From: Deltaproteobacteria bacterium | Lineage (GTDB): Bacteria > Myxococcota_A > UBA9160 > SMWR01 | Length of the DNA stretch: 43,082 bases | Direction: 5' to 3' | Assembly (NCBI GenBank): GCA_019310425.1 | Contig: JAFDEI010000011.1 | Span: forward strand, 1-43,082 | In this document: positions 1 through 8,217 of the stretch, one piece after another | How the letters are laid out: the number at the start of each line of letters is the position of its first letter | Numbering within the stretch: the stretch's first letter is position 1 | Position numbers and translations under genes: made by a program | The notes under the pieces: model-generated | What the model was told of the DNA's origin: nothing | What the model saw: only the letters and a program-made list of their open reading frames with translations | Databases searched by the model: none

Positions 1-105
1 CAGTCCCTCGACCCACGCTTCCGCTTGCGCGAATTTCCTCCCGCGGACATTCGCGGAATCGCCGAGCCGGTCGGGATCTACGCGGTCGACGGGCTGGAAC
101 CATGA
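1..105 (+). CDS. C-terminal fragment of a CDS entering from the left edge; tail resembles class III adenylate/guanylate cyclase C-termini
   Basis: Frame +1 is open from base 1 to the TGA at 103-105: QSLDPRFRLREFPPADIRGIAEPVGIYAVDGLEP*. The 'RGIAEPVGIYAV' tail is typical of cyclase ends. Confidence 0.45.
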   Translation, partial: QSLDPRFRLREFPPADIRGIAEPVGIYAVDGLEP

Positions 106-128
106 TGCGGGACGCTCGCCGCACTCGT

Positions 129-1310
129 CTAGCCGAATCCTGGAGGTTTCGATCGAGAACGCGCCAGCGCAATCCGCACACTCGTCCAGAGAAGCACCGA
201 CGCGAGCAGCAGGCTCCCCCAGCCGGGCAGCGCCGGAACCGGCTCCGTGGAGTATGCCCAGAGCACTGCGGTATCCCAGTCGGACGTACTACTCCAACTC
301 CACCCCACAGCGACGCCCTGGTCGTTCACGTCGCGAACCGTGAGCTCGGTCGCCCCGGGCAGCGGCTCGAGCTCGTGAAGCACGGCGGGCGCCACGACGC
401 TCCACACGATTCCGCGCTGCACGCCGACGCCGTCCGTGCAGCGCCCCACCGCGTGGCCGATGTCGTTGATGCCCGTCGCCTCGCAGTCCTGCCCGGCCGC
501 CAGACGCGGCAGGGCAACCGCCAGATAGACCCCGCCACCGAGGGGCTCCCAGAGCACGGCGGTTTCGAACGCAGTGCCGTCGTCCGCGGTTCCGACGACC
601 TGCCCCGCGTCGTTGATGTCCTTGGCGCGGGCATGGCTGCCGGATGGGAGCAGCGGCAAGCTCGACAGCTGGTAGCCCCCGTTTGGGATCCAGATCGCTG
701 CGTAGGGGATCACTCCATCCGTGTGGCCGACGATGATCCCCGCGTCGTTGATCGCCTTGGGAAAGGGTCCCAGGGAGGGCCCGTCGTTGGGGAGGGTCTC
801 GGGAGATGCCTGCGCGTCTTCCCAGCGGGTGGGGTAGCGGGGTCCGTCTACTTCTTGCAGGGTGCCGACGATGGTGCCGGAGCTGTTGATGCCCTCGGCC
901 GCGTTGGGGGGGATCACGGAGGTCCCGTACAAAAAGACCAGATCGGTCAGTGCCCCCGTGGGACTCCAAGTCGCCGGCCAGGTTACCCGGAGACGGTAGT
1001 GCGTGCCCACCACCCGCCCATCCGGGGCGATGTCCTCGGGCCCGATCGCTTCCTGAAAGCAGTCTTCTTCAACGCATTCCAACCACATCACCGTGCCCCC
1101 GGGATGCGGCGGGAGCAACACCGCCGCTCCTCCGTAGGGGAAGAACTCGAAGGACCCCTCGATCGCGATCTGCCCGGCGGAATTGATCGCATGGGCACGG
1201 CTGTCCGCGGTGTAGGGGCTCTCGAGGTCCGTGGCAGGCACGACAGCCGCGCGAACGGGAAGCGCCAAGGTCAACAAAACCGGGAACAGCGGGAGCCAAC
1301 CGTGGAACAT
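129..1310 (-). CDS. Secreted HAF-repeat protein with a C-terminal sorting-signal-like tail
   Basis: Start at MFHGWLPLFPVLLTLALPVRAA (signal peptide). Repeated 'IN(D/S)xGxxVG' units (AINDAGIIVG, DINDAGQVVG, GINDIGHAVG, DVNDQGVAVG). C-terminus VPALPGWGSLLLASVLLWTSVRIALARSR resembles IPTL-CTERM-type motif + TM + basic tail. Confidence 0.75.
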   Translation of the reverse strand: MFHGWLPLFPVLLTLALPVRAAVVPATDLESPYTADSRAHAINSAGQIAIEGSFEFFPYGGAAVLLPPHPGGTVMWLECVEEDCFQEAIGPEDIAPDGRVVGTHYRLRVTWPATWSPTGALTDLVFLYGTSVIPPNAAEGINSSGTIVGTLQEVDGPRYPTRWEDAQASPETLPNDGPSLGPFPKAINDAGIIVGHTDGVIPYAAIWIPNGGYQLSSLPLLPSGSHARAKDINDAGQVVGTADDGTAFETAVLWEPLGGGVYLAVALPRLAAGQDCEATGINDIGHAVGRCTDGVGVQRGIVWSVVAPAVLHELEPLPGATELTVRDVNDQGVAVGWSWSSTSDWDTAVLWAYSTEPVPALPGWGSLLLASVLLWTSVRIALARSRSKPPGFG

Positions 1311-1494
1311 GGAACACCTCGCACTGCTCTCGATTATCTCAGCACATGCAGACCAGGTCAAGTCGATTCGGCCTCGCACCCAACCCAGCGGAGGATCGTT
1401 GATTCAAGGCCCTATGAAACGACCGACCCCGACGTCGCGATCCGTATCGCGTGATAGACTCCCCCCGGATTTCCTGGTTCGAGGCTCCCGCGAG

Positions 1495-2426
1495 ATGAGC
1501 AACCCGTTCGATCCCCAACGATTCGATGAAGCCAACGCGAGCAGCAAGATGCGTGCGCTCGTGGACCTGATCGAGAAGTCCATCAGGAGGCACGCCGGAA
1601 CTTCGACGAGCAGAGTGCGTTCTCGCTGGGCGAGCCTTCCGACCGCGCGGAGGAGCGCGCGCTTCCGAACGCGAACCATCCGGTTCCCGTCCGCATCTTC
1701 CGGCCGAAGAAGAGGGCGCGGGGCGCACTCCTCCACCTCCACGGTGGTGGCTGGGTCGTTGGTCGCGCGTCGATGAACGATGCACAGAACCAGCGCCGCG
1801 CCGACGAGCTCAGCCTCGCGGTCGTGAGCGTCGACTATCGCCTCGCACCGGAACACCCCTACCCCGCCGCACCGGATGATTGCGAAGCCGCCGCACTGTG
1901 GCTGGTCGAGAACGCAACTTCGGAATTCGGCGTGCCCCCCGAGAAAGTCCTCATCGGCGGCGAAAGCGCGGGCGGTCACCTGAGTGCCGTGACGATGCTG
2001 CGGATGTTGCGGCGACACGGAGTGCAGTTATCGGGCGCGAACCTCGCGTACGGGATCTACGACCTCTCGGGCGTTCCGAGCCACGATGCCTTCGACGACC
2101 GCAACCTGATCCTGAACTCCCACAGCATCCGGTGGTTCACGGAATGCTTCGTCCCGGACGGAGCGTTGCTTCGCGACCCGGACGTGTCGCCCCTCTACGC
2201 CGACCTCGTGGGAGCGCCGCCGGCCCTGTTCACCGTGGGCACGCTCGACCCGTTGCTCGACCACACCCTCTTCCTCTACGCGCGCTGGGTCGCGGCCGGG
2301 AACCCCGCCGAACTCCAGGTCTACCCAGGCGCACCACACGGCTTCGACCTCTTCCCGACCCGCGAAGGCGAACAGGCCACGAAGGCCATCGACGCCTTCT
2401 ACGACCGCTGCATCAACGCTGCCTGA
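1495..2426 (+). pseudogene. Alpha/beta hydrolase (HSL/Abhydrolase_3 type), frame-disrupted near 1590-1600
   Basis: Frame +1 from ATG 1495: MSNPFDPQRFDEANASSKMRALVDLIEKSIRR. Frame +3 from about 1599: NFDEQSAFSLGEPSDRAEERALPNANHPVPVRIFRPKKRARGALLHLHGGGWVVGRAS, then into the 1773-2426 ORF with GESAGG and a C-terminal catalytic-type D/H. HGGGW and GESAGG are the HSL-family signatures. Confidence 0.75.
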
Positions 2427-2712
2427 GACGCCCTATCGCGAAGCCCCAGCTGCCTGGAATCATTTCACGGCTTCCCGGAGCGGATTCCGCAGCCCTATCG
2501 CCAACACTGCGCCCAGTGCGAAGCACAGCTCTAGCCTGATTTCCGGGCGGAACGCGTGCGAGCCCGCGAAGACCGCGCATGCAGCATCCAGGCGACAGTG
2601 CAGTGCCTGGGCTGCGGTCTACTGCCTCCAAGCACGCGCTGGAGCATACTCCCGTCGGCACGCTGCGTGCAGTCTCAGAAGACAGAAGAGCACTCGCTCA
2701 CAGGAGGCCAGT

Positions 2713-3120
2713 ATGAGTGGTTCGACTATTTCGGACGCCCAGAGAATCTACCAACTCGACATCGACCCGCGGGACACCGGAATCCGCATCCTCTTGACCC
2801 TGCTCTTCACGGTCGTCGCGAGCGTGCTCGACACCTTGGTGGGAGTGCTCGTGGCTTTCAGCTTGCTGTGGGCCCTGATCACACGGCAAGCGCCTCACCC
2901 GCGCCTGCGTTCGCTGGCCAATCGCATCATCACCTATGGCTATCGGATCGATCGCTACGTCACGTACAACGACGCCGAGGTTCCGTTCCCGTTCTCCGAC
3001 CTGTCGAACCCGCTCGAAGCACCCACCTGGGACGGCGAAGCCGCAACCGCGGAAGCGGTCGGCCTGACGCCCCGAAGACAGCCGCACCGTGACGACGAAC
3101 CGGATCCGCGAGAACCCTGA
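2713..3120 (+). CDS. DUF4389 domain-containing membrane protein
   Basis: 135 aa with two TM-like stretches and 'LRSLANRIITYGYRIDRYVTYNDAEVPFPF', DUF4389-like. SD (AGGAGG) just upstream. Confidence 0.75.
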   Translation: MSGSTISDAQRIYQLDIDPRDTGIRILLTLLFTVVASVLDTLVGVLVAFSLLWALITRQAPHPRLRSLANRIITYGYRIDRYVTYNDAEVPFPFSDLSNPLEAPTWDGEAATAEAVGLTPRRQPHRDDEPDPREP

Positions 3121-3168
3121 CCGACACCCGGGGGAAGGACATCACCCCGAGACATGCCACACTCGGAG

Positions 3169-3696
3169 TCAACGCACTTGCTCGCTCGCCAGGAGTGCGG
3201 CCTTTCGGCGCACCCCGGCCGTGTAGCCGCCGAGGTCGCCACCTTTTTCGACGACACGGTGACATGGCGTCACCACCAGCACCGGATTGCGCGCGCAGGC
3301 ATTCGCCACGGCGCGCGCGGCGCGCGGCGATCCGATCGTGGCAGCGACCTCGGAATAGGCACGCGTCTGCCCGCGCGGAATCTTCGCGAGGGCGCACCAG
3401 ACGCGCTTCTGAAAACGGCTGCCGCGCACGTCGAGTGGAACGTCGATCGCCTCGCTGCGCCCGTCGACGTAGTCGACGAGCAGCGAAGCCCATTCCACCA
3501 CACTCCCACGACCAGCTGGAACGAACACGCCAAACGCGAATTCCGACTCGAGCAGGCGCACCAGGTCCGCTTCACGAGTGCCGAAACGCACGAAGCAGAC
3601 GCCCCGCTCGGTGCCGGCGACGAGCAGCAGGCCCAGCCGGCTCGGCTGGATGCAGTAGTGAATCCCTTCGCTTCGCGTCGCCTGCATCGTCCACAC
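3169..3696 (-). CDS. ogt: Methylated-DNA--[protein]-cysteine S-methyltransferase
   Basis: Active-site block 'VLVVTPCHRVVEKGGDLGGYTAGVRRKAALL' (PCHRV) and 'FQKRVWCALAKIPRGQTRAYSEVAATIGSPRAARAVANACARNP'. Confidence 0.93.
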   Translation of the reverse strand: MWTMQATRSEGIHYCIQPSRLGLLLVAGTERGVCFVRFGTREADLVRLLESEFAFGVFVPAGRGSVVEWASLLVDYVDGRSEAIDVPLDVRGSRFQKRVWCALAKIPRGQTRAYSEVAATIGSPRAARAVANACARNPVLVVTPCHRVVEKGGDLGGYTAGVRRKAALLASEQVR

Positions 3697-3845
3697 TCCG
3701 ATGGAGCGAAGGTATCGCCGCTACCGGTCGAAACTGGCAGAAATCGGACCTCGCTGCGGACGCAGCCACAAGGCCGCCTGCTGCAGCGGCTCGCGTTGAC
3801 ACCCCCATTCGCCGGGCTAGGGTCGCGAGGGGACAGGAGGCGAAC

Positions 3846-4145
3846 ATGATCCGACGGACACTCATCACTTGCATGACCTTGATTGCCATCGTCCTGCCGG
3901 CCGCTGCAACTCACGCCGCACCGGTGAAATACGTGCTTCAGACACCCGGTGTCGTCTGAGGCGGTACCGCGTCGAGGGCCCGTGCGGCCGTCGTGAACAT
4001 TGCCGGAACGGATTCCGTCACGACCGACATGGACACACACACCGTCACCGTCCAATTCGACGACGACGAGTTGTCCATCGATGAAATCATCGGGGCGCTG
4101 GGTGATGCGGGTTATACCGTCCCCAGCCATGCGAAGATTCCGTAA
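3846..4145 (+). CDS. Candidate selenoprotein: secreted heavy-metal-associated (HMA/MerP-like) domain protein with in-frame TGA (Sec38)
   Basis: ATG 3846 with SD AGGAGG. Reading through TGA 3957-3959 gives MIRRTLITCMTLIAIVLPAAATHAAPVKYVLQTPGVVUGGTASRARAAVVNIAGTDSVTTDMDTHTVTVQFDDDELSIDEIIGALGDAGYTVPSHAKIP*. Signal peptide plus HMA pattern; U sits at the first Cys of the usual CxxC. Confidence 0.7.
3960..3992 (+). promoter_or_regulatory. Putative bacterial SECIS-like hairpin directly after the UGA
   Basis: GGCGG(3960-3964)/CCGUC(3988-3992) 5 bp, UA bulge (3965-3966), CCGCG(3967-3971)/UGCGG(3983-3987) 5 bp, loop UCGAGGGCCCG. Two G-U pairs, the rest Watson-Crick. Confidence 0.55.
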
Positions 4146-4213
4146 CGGCAGGTTGAAGTCGGCGTGACGAGAATGCCCACGTCGCCGGGCTCACACTCGT
4201 CCTCGGCGGCGGA

Positions 4214-4999
4214 TCAATGGGATCGCTGCGCCTTCGTCCCGGTGTACTCACAGAATGCACCGGGCACCACGAGTTCGTATTTCGCGTTCTCGAAACCGGC
4301 CGCTTCCAGCGCCGCGAGGATGCCCTCGGGCGGAACGCATTGATCGACCGTGTCCCAGTAGTAGTCCATCAGCAACTTTGCATCGCGACTTCCGGTCGAA
4401 ATCAGCGTCATACCGGGAATCACCTTCGCCCACATGAACTCGGTCAGCTTGTGCCCCAGCCCGGAGCGGGGCGTGTGCCCTTCGAGGATCCAGAGCTTCC
4501 CGCCCGGCTTCAGAACGCGCAGGTACTCGCGGAACGTCGCCGCAAGGTCGGAAACGTGCCGCAGCGCGATCCCCATCGTCACGAAGTCGAAGCTGTCGCT
4601 CGCGAATGGAAGCTCTTGCGCGACACCGCGCGTGAGCGGCCCCTTGAAGACCTTCTGCGCCTGGCCGAGCATGCCCGTACTCGGATCTACGCCGAACACG
4701 CGCCCCTCCGATCCGACCAGCCGCGTCGCGCCGCGCGCAACAGCGCCCGTTCCGATCGCAACGTCGAGCACCTTCATGCCCTTCTTCAGGCCCGCGCGTC
4801 GAAGCGACAATCTGCGATACAGCAGGCCACCGTTCAGGAACAACAGCTCGATCGTGTTGTAGTGCTTCGCGGTGCGATTGAAGAGATCGAGGACGTAGCG
4901 GCTGCGCGCTGCGTCCTTGTCGTAGTAGTTCGTGAGCGGCGTGTGGGGCGGCAGCGGTTCATCGGCCTGTGTCGACCGCGCTGACTGCTTGGGATCCAT
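4214..4999 (-). CDS. Class I SAM-dependent methyltransferase, UbiE/COQ5-like
   Basis: MDPKQSARS...; 'GMKVLDVAIGTGAVARGA', 'FDFVTMGIALRHVSDL', 'EYLRVLKPGGKLWILEG'. Confidence 0.85.
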   Translation of the reverse strand: MDPKQSARSTQADEPLPPHTPLTNYYDKDAARSRYVLDLFNRTAKHYNTIELLFLNGGLLYRRLSLRRAGLKKGMKVLDVAIGTGAVARGATRLVGSEGRVFGVDPSTGMLGQAQKVFKGPLTRGVAQELPFASDSFDFVTMGIALRHVSDLAATFREYLRVLKPGGKLWILEGHTPRSGLGHKLTEFMWAKVIPGMTLISTGSRDAKLLMDYYWDTVDQCVPPEGILAALEAAGFENAKYELVVPGAFCEYTGTKAQRSH

Positions 5000-5256
5000 C
5001 GGCTGCCTCCGTTTGGGCCCGATGGTGCCGGTGCTCGAGGGCGATTTCAAGGTGTCGATGAATTCAGGGGTGACCACACCATGCTGCATGCCGGCTGAAC
5101 CTCGAACCCGCCTCCGAGACCTTCACCCCGACGATGAGACGCCGTTTCCCGACGGAGCGCGGTTCGGCACACACTGTTATCGTTCGACGCAGGGCGATCG
5201 AGCAAGACGACCCCAGTTTCCGGCGGGCCCGGCCCCACCACATCACAGACGAGTCC

Positions 5257-5958
5257 GTGCAGACCGATTCAGCCGCAGACCTCGAAAACGACGCATCGCA
5301 CGCCGGGCGTTCCGGGTGGCTGCTTGCTGCGTGCGTGCTCGCGGTGCTGCTTGTCTGCTCGGGTACGGCCAGCGCCGAGCCCGAGAGCGCGCCGGCGATC
5401 CCTCCGTATTTCGACCGGCGCGACGCCGACGTCTACCTCGTCCCGGTAGGGGCCTGCTCGAAGGAATACCTGGTAATGCTCGCCGACTACTACGAGCACG
5501 ACCTCGGCATCCGGATGGGGATCGCCCCCGCCCTGACCTATCGCGACGGCCTGTACAACCCGCAGCGGAAACAGCTCGCCACCGAGCCGGTGATCGCGTG
5601 GATGATGACGAAGTTCGAGGACTACTCGACCAACGCGGATGCGGTCTTCATTGGCGTCACCCACAACGACATCTACATCGCCACCTCGAGCCGGCCCTTC
5701 GCCTTCGAGCAGCGCGTTCCACCACACTACGCGTTCATTTCGAGCAATCGGACCTCCCAGAGGCCGGTCGGCGAGACTGCCAGGATCACCGAGGTACAAC
5801 CGAGCCTGCGCAAACTGGTGACCAGGACCATCGGCGCACTTCACTTTGGGAAGCCCGAAAGCACCAATCCCAGGAACGTGATGTACGGCCCGCTACGCAG
5901 CCTCGACGACCTCGAGTCTATCGACGAGTCGACCGCCCGGAGCTTGTTGATCGAATGA
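5257..5958 (+). CDS. Hypothetical secreted protein
   Basis: ORF 5134-5958; signal peptide WLLAACVLAVLLVCSGTASA. Probable GTG start at 5257, so the start is uncertain. Overlaps the next gene by ATGA. Confidence 0.65.
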   Translation: MQTDSAADLENDASHAGRSGWLLAACVLAVLLVCSGTASAEPESAPAIPPYFDRRDADVYLVPVGACSKEYLVMLADYYEHDLGIRMGIAPALTYRDGLYNPQRKQLATEPVIAWMMTKFEDYSTNADAVFIGVTHNDIYIATSSRPFAFEQRVPPHYAFISSNRTSQRPVGETARITEVQPSLRKLVTRTIGALHFGKPESTNPRNVMYGPLRSLDDLESIDESTARSLLIE

Positions 5959-6380
5959 CGGCACTCTCGATCGGTTCGGCGCGCTATTCTTCTTCGTGGA
6001 TGGCGATCTCTGTATTCCTGCTCGTCGCCGTGGGGTCCGGCTGTGCGGAAGCCCCCGCCGCTGCCACGATCAGCCAGAAGAATCTCGCAGCGCGGATTTC
6101 CGACGCATCGGCGCCGGTGATCTTCGACGTTCGCAGCGAGAAGGAGTTCGCGAGCGGACACGTTCCGGGTGCGGTGAACCTGCCGTATGACGAGATCGCA
6201 GATCGTCTGGCCGGCCAGAACCTGGATCCCGACGACGAAATCGTCGTGTACTGTGAATCGGGGCGCCGGGCTGCGGTTGCCGAGGAGGCGCTCCGCCATG
6301 CCGGCTTCACCAGCGTTCGCCATCTCGAAGGCGACATGCGCGGCTGGCGGGAGAGCCACCTGCCCTGCGACGGTTGTTGA
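5955..6380 (+). CDS. Rhodanese-like domain lipoprotein
   Basis: Lipobox-like 'LLVAVGSGCAE'; 'VIFDVRSEKEFASGHVPGAVNLPYDEI', active-site loop 'VVYCESGRRA'. Confidence 0.88.
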   Translation: MTALSIGSARYSSSWMAISVFLLVAVGSGCAEAPAAATISQKNLAARISDASAPVIFDVRSEKEFASGHVPGAVNLPYDEIADRLAGQNLDPDDEIVVYCESGRRAAVAEEALRHAGFTSVRHLEGDMRGWRESHLPCDGC

Positions 6381-6401
6381 ACACGAACCCGGGAGGCCGC
6401 G

Positions 6402-6653
6402 ATGGCCGGTAAGGAGACTCGTGGCGATGGCGAACCGCCTGCGGCGGGCGACACATCCGCTGGAGCGGGCTGGCTCGTCGCGCTTCAGCGCAACCGTGCC
6501 TTCACCGCTTTGTTTGCGACCTGCATCGTCGCGGGTGCGGTTGCTGGAGTCGTCTATCTCCCCGAGGAATTATCTTGGATCCGAAGGCTGGTTGGAGGGG
6601 CAATCAGCGGTGCGGGTGTCGCATTCCTGATGACCGCGACGAAGCTGATGTAG
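6402..6653 (+). CDS. Hypothetical small membrane protein
   Basis: 83 aa with two hydrophobic segments; follows the rhodanese gene in the same orientation. Confidence 0.5.
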   Translation: MAGKETRGDGEPPAAGDTSAGAGWLVALQRNRAFTALFATCIVAGAVAGVVYLPEELSWIRRLVGGAISGAGVAFLMTATKLM

Positions 6654-6728
6654 CAGCCCGCGAGCTTCACCAGGTCACCATCGCGGCGACGAGACGCCCG
6701 CCCTGCCGAGAAGAAGGAGCGACCGAAC

Positions 6729-7259
6729 TCAGCGTGAATCGTCGGAAATATCCCGCTCCAGCACGGTCTTGCGCTCGAGGCGCGCAGCGTTCGCGATCGC
6801 TTCATCGCAGATGCGTCGCACCGCATCCGAGAGCGGAGCCAGAACTCCGTCGGAAGTATTGAATCCGGACTTCGCGCGGATGTATTCCTTGAGCCTGCTC
6901 GCAACGATCAGGATCTCGCGCGGCGGCACCTCGTCGGTGAAAGACGCTGCGGATGCCGGAACGATTCGGCGCTGCCCGGTCTTGGTCCCCTGCACTTCCC
7001 TGCTCGCCTTCACATCCCTGCTCGCCTTCGGCTCGGGGGGGGAGTCGGCCTCCGCCAGCTGCGGAGCGGACTTCTCGACGGCCCAGGTCTCGCGGTGGTT
7101 CGCTTCCGGCAGGTGAACCTCCCAGCACGTCACCGTGCAGAACACCAGCCCGGTCCGTTTGCGATTGCACGTCGAAACGTTGCACACCCAATAGGTTGCG
7201 CCGAGTTCGATCGGCTGCTTGCAGGTGCTACAGCGCCGCCACGCCTCACCAGTCGTCAT
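6729..7259 (-). CDS. Zinc-finger (CX2C...HX5H) / bacterial histone-fold fusion protein
   Basis: N-terminus CSTCKQPIELGATYWVCNVSTCNRKRTGLVFCTVTCWEVHLPEANH (CX2CX12CX4CX9CX3CX3HX5H). C-terminus ILIVASRLKEYIRAKSGFNTSDGVLAPLSDAVRRICDEAIANAARLERKTVLERDI fits the histone fold (RKTV...RDI end motif). Confidence 0.75.
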   Translation of the reverse strand: MTTGEAWRRCSTCKQPIELGATYWVCNVSTCNRKRTGLVFCTVTCWEVHLPEANHRETWAVEKSAPQLAEADSPPEPKASRDVKASREVQGTKTGQRRIVPASAASFTDEVPPREILIVASRLKEYIRAKSGFNTSDGVLAPLSDAVRRICDEAIANAARLERKTVLERDISDDSR

Positions 7260-7328
7260 CGAGACCTCCGAAACGACTCCAAACGTAGCACCCGTGCCGC
7301 GCAATCATCCGGCGATGCAGTTCCGCAC

Positions 7329-7784
7329 TCACTCGTCGCGGCGACGGCGCCCCGCCTGGATCAACTGATCGAGCTTGGAAAGAAAGCGCGAGCGATCCTT
7401 CGGCTGGATCGGCCGCGGCCCGCCGGACAGCACGCCCATCTCACGAAGTTCGGAATTCAGCGCACGCGTAGCGAGCGCGCCGCCGATCGAGTCCTCGGTG
7501 AATTCACGGCCGTTCGGGCCGAGCACTCGAGCACCCTGCTCGAGGCAACGGGCCGCAAGCGGGATGTCGGCCGTGATCGCGATGTCGTCCTTGCGGATGT
7601 TGCCCGCGATCCAGTCGTCGGCCACGTCGGCGCCCTGGCCGACGACGACCAACTCGACGGCGATCTCGGGCGGTACCGCCATTCGCGAGTTTGCCACCAG
7701 CACGACCGGAAGACCGCAACGCGAGGCAACAGCGTAGATCTCATCCTTGACCGGACAGGCGTCTGCGTCGACGAAGATCTCGAT
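7329..7784 (-). CDS. YaiI/YqxD (DUF188) family protein
   Basis: The track ORF starts at an internal GTG (7703). The in-frame upstream sequence gives IEIFVDADACPVKDEIYAVASRCGLPV, the conserved family N-terminus. Start appears to be a non-canonical ATC at 7784. Confidence 0.85.
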   Translation of the reverse strand: MEIFVDADACPVKDEIYAVASRCGLPVVLVANSRMAVPPEIAVELVVVGQGADVADDWIAGNIRKDDIAITADIPLAARCLEQGARVLGPNGREFTEDSIGGALATRALNSELREMGVLSGGPRPIQPKDRSRFLSKLDQLIQAGRRRRDE

Positions 7785-7988
7785 GGCGACCTCCCCATGT
7801 GGTCGTTCCTGATCGGTGCGGCCCGACTGCCCGGCGATCGGGCGCCCAACGCCTCTGCCGTGTTACAGTCCGGCGCGATTCAACGATCGCGATTTCGCGT
7901 GAGTGAATCAAGGCCCTGATACCCGGATCTGGTATCTCCTGTGTCTCAATCGGCCGAAATTCGAGGGAAGGCCCAAATCGGAGGTAGC

Positions 7989-8171
7989 ATGTCTCACTTT
8001 TCGAGTCGGATGGCAGCAGTCGGTTTCGCGCTGGTCTTTTCACTGGGAGTCGTCGCCTGCTCGCTGCAGGTCGGCAGCGACGCATGGTGCGAGAAGATGA
8101 AGGACAAGGACAAGGTGAAATGGAGCACCGAGGATGCGGGAAACTTCGCAAAGCACTGCATCTTGAAATAG
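7989..8171 (+). CDS. DUF3012-like small lipoprotein
   Basis: MSHFSSRMAAVGFALVFSLGVVACSLQVGSDAWCEKMKDKDKVKWSTEDAGNFAKHCILK; lipobox VVAC and DUF3012-like 'GSDAWCEKMK...AKHC'. GGAGG SD upstream. Confidence 0.75.
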   Translation: MSHFSSRMAAVGFALVFSLGVVACSLQVGSDAWCEKMKDKDKVKWSTEDAGNFAKHCILK

Positions 8172-8217
8172 TCCGGTGCAGCGGGCCGCCGGACCGGAAG
8201 CACGAGGGCAACCAGTC

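Noticed and set aside
102-1454. 450-aa + strand ORF opposite the HAF-repeat gene
   Set aside because: Low-complexity Arg/Gly-rich shadow; minus frame has a signal peptide, HAF repeats and a sorting tail.
3846-3959. A 37-aa peptide ending at TGA as the real product
   Set aside because: The sequence after TGA continues the HMA-like fold in the same frame to TAA, with a hairpin adjoining the TGA; a short peptide ending just at the metal site is less likely, though a nonsense mutation (TGC to TGA) is not excluded.
4932-6380. 482-aa + ORF as a long rhodanese fusion
   Set aside because: Only the last 141 codons (from 5955) are coherent; the earlier part is an alternate frame of the neighbouring gene and antisense of the methyltransferase.
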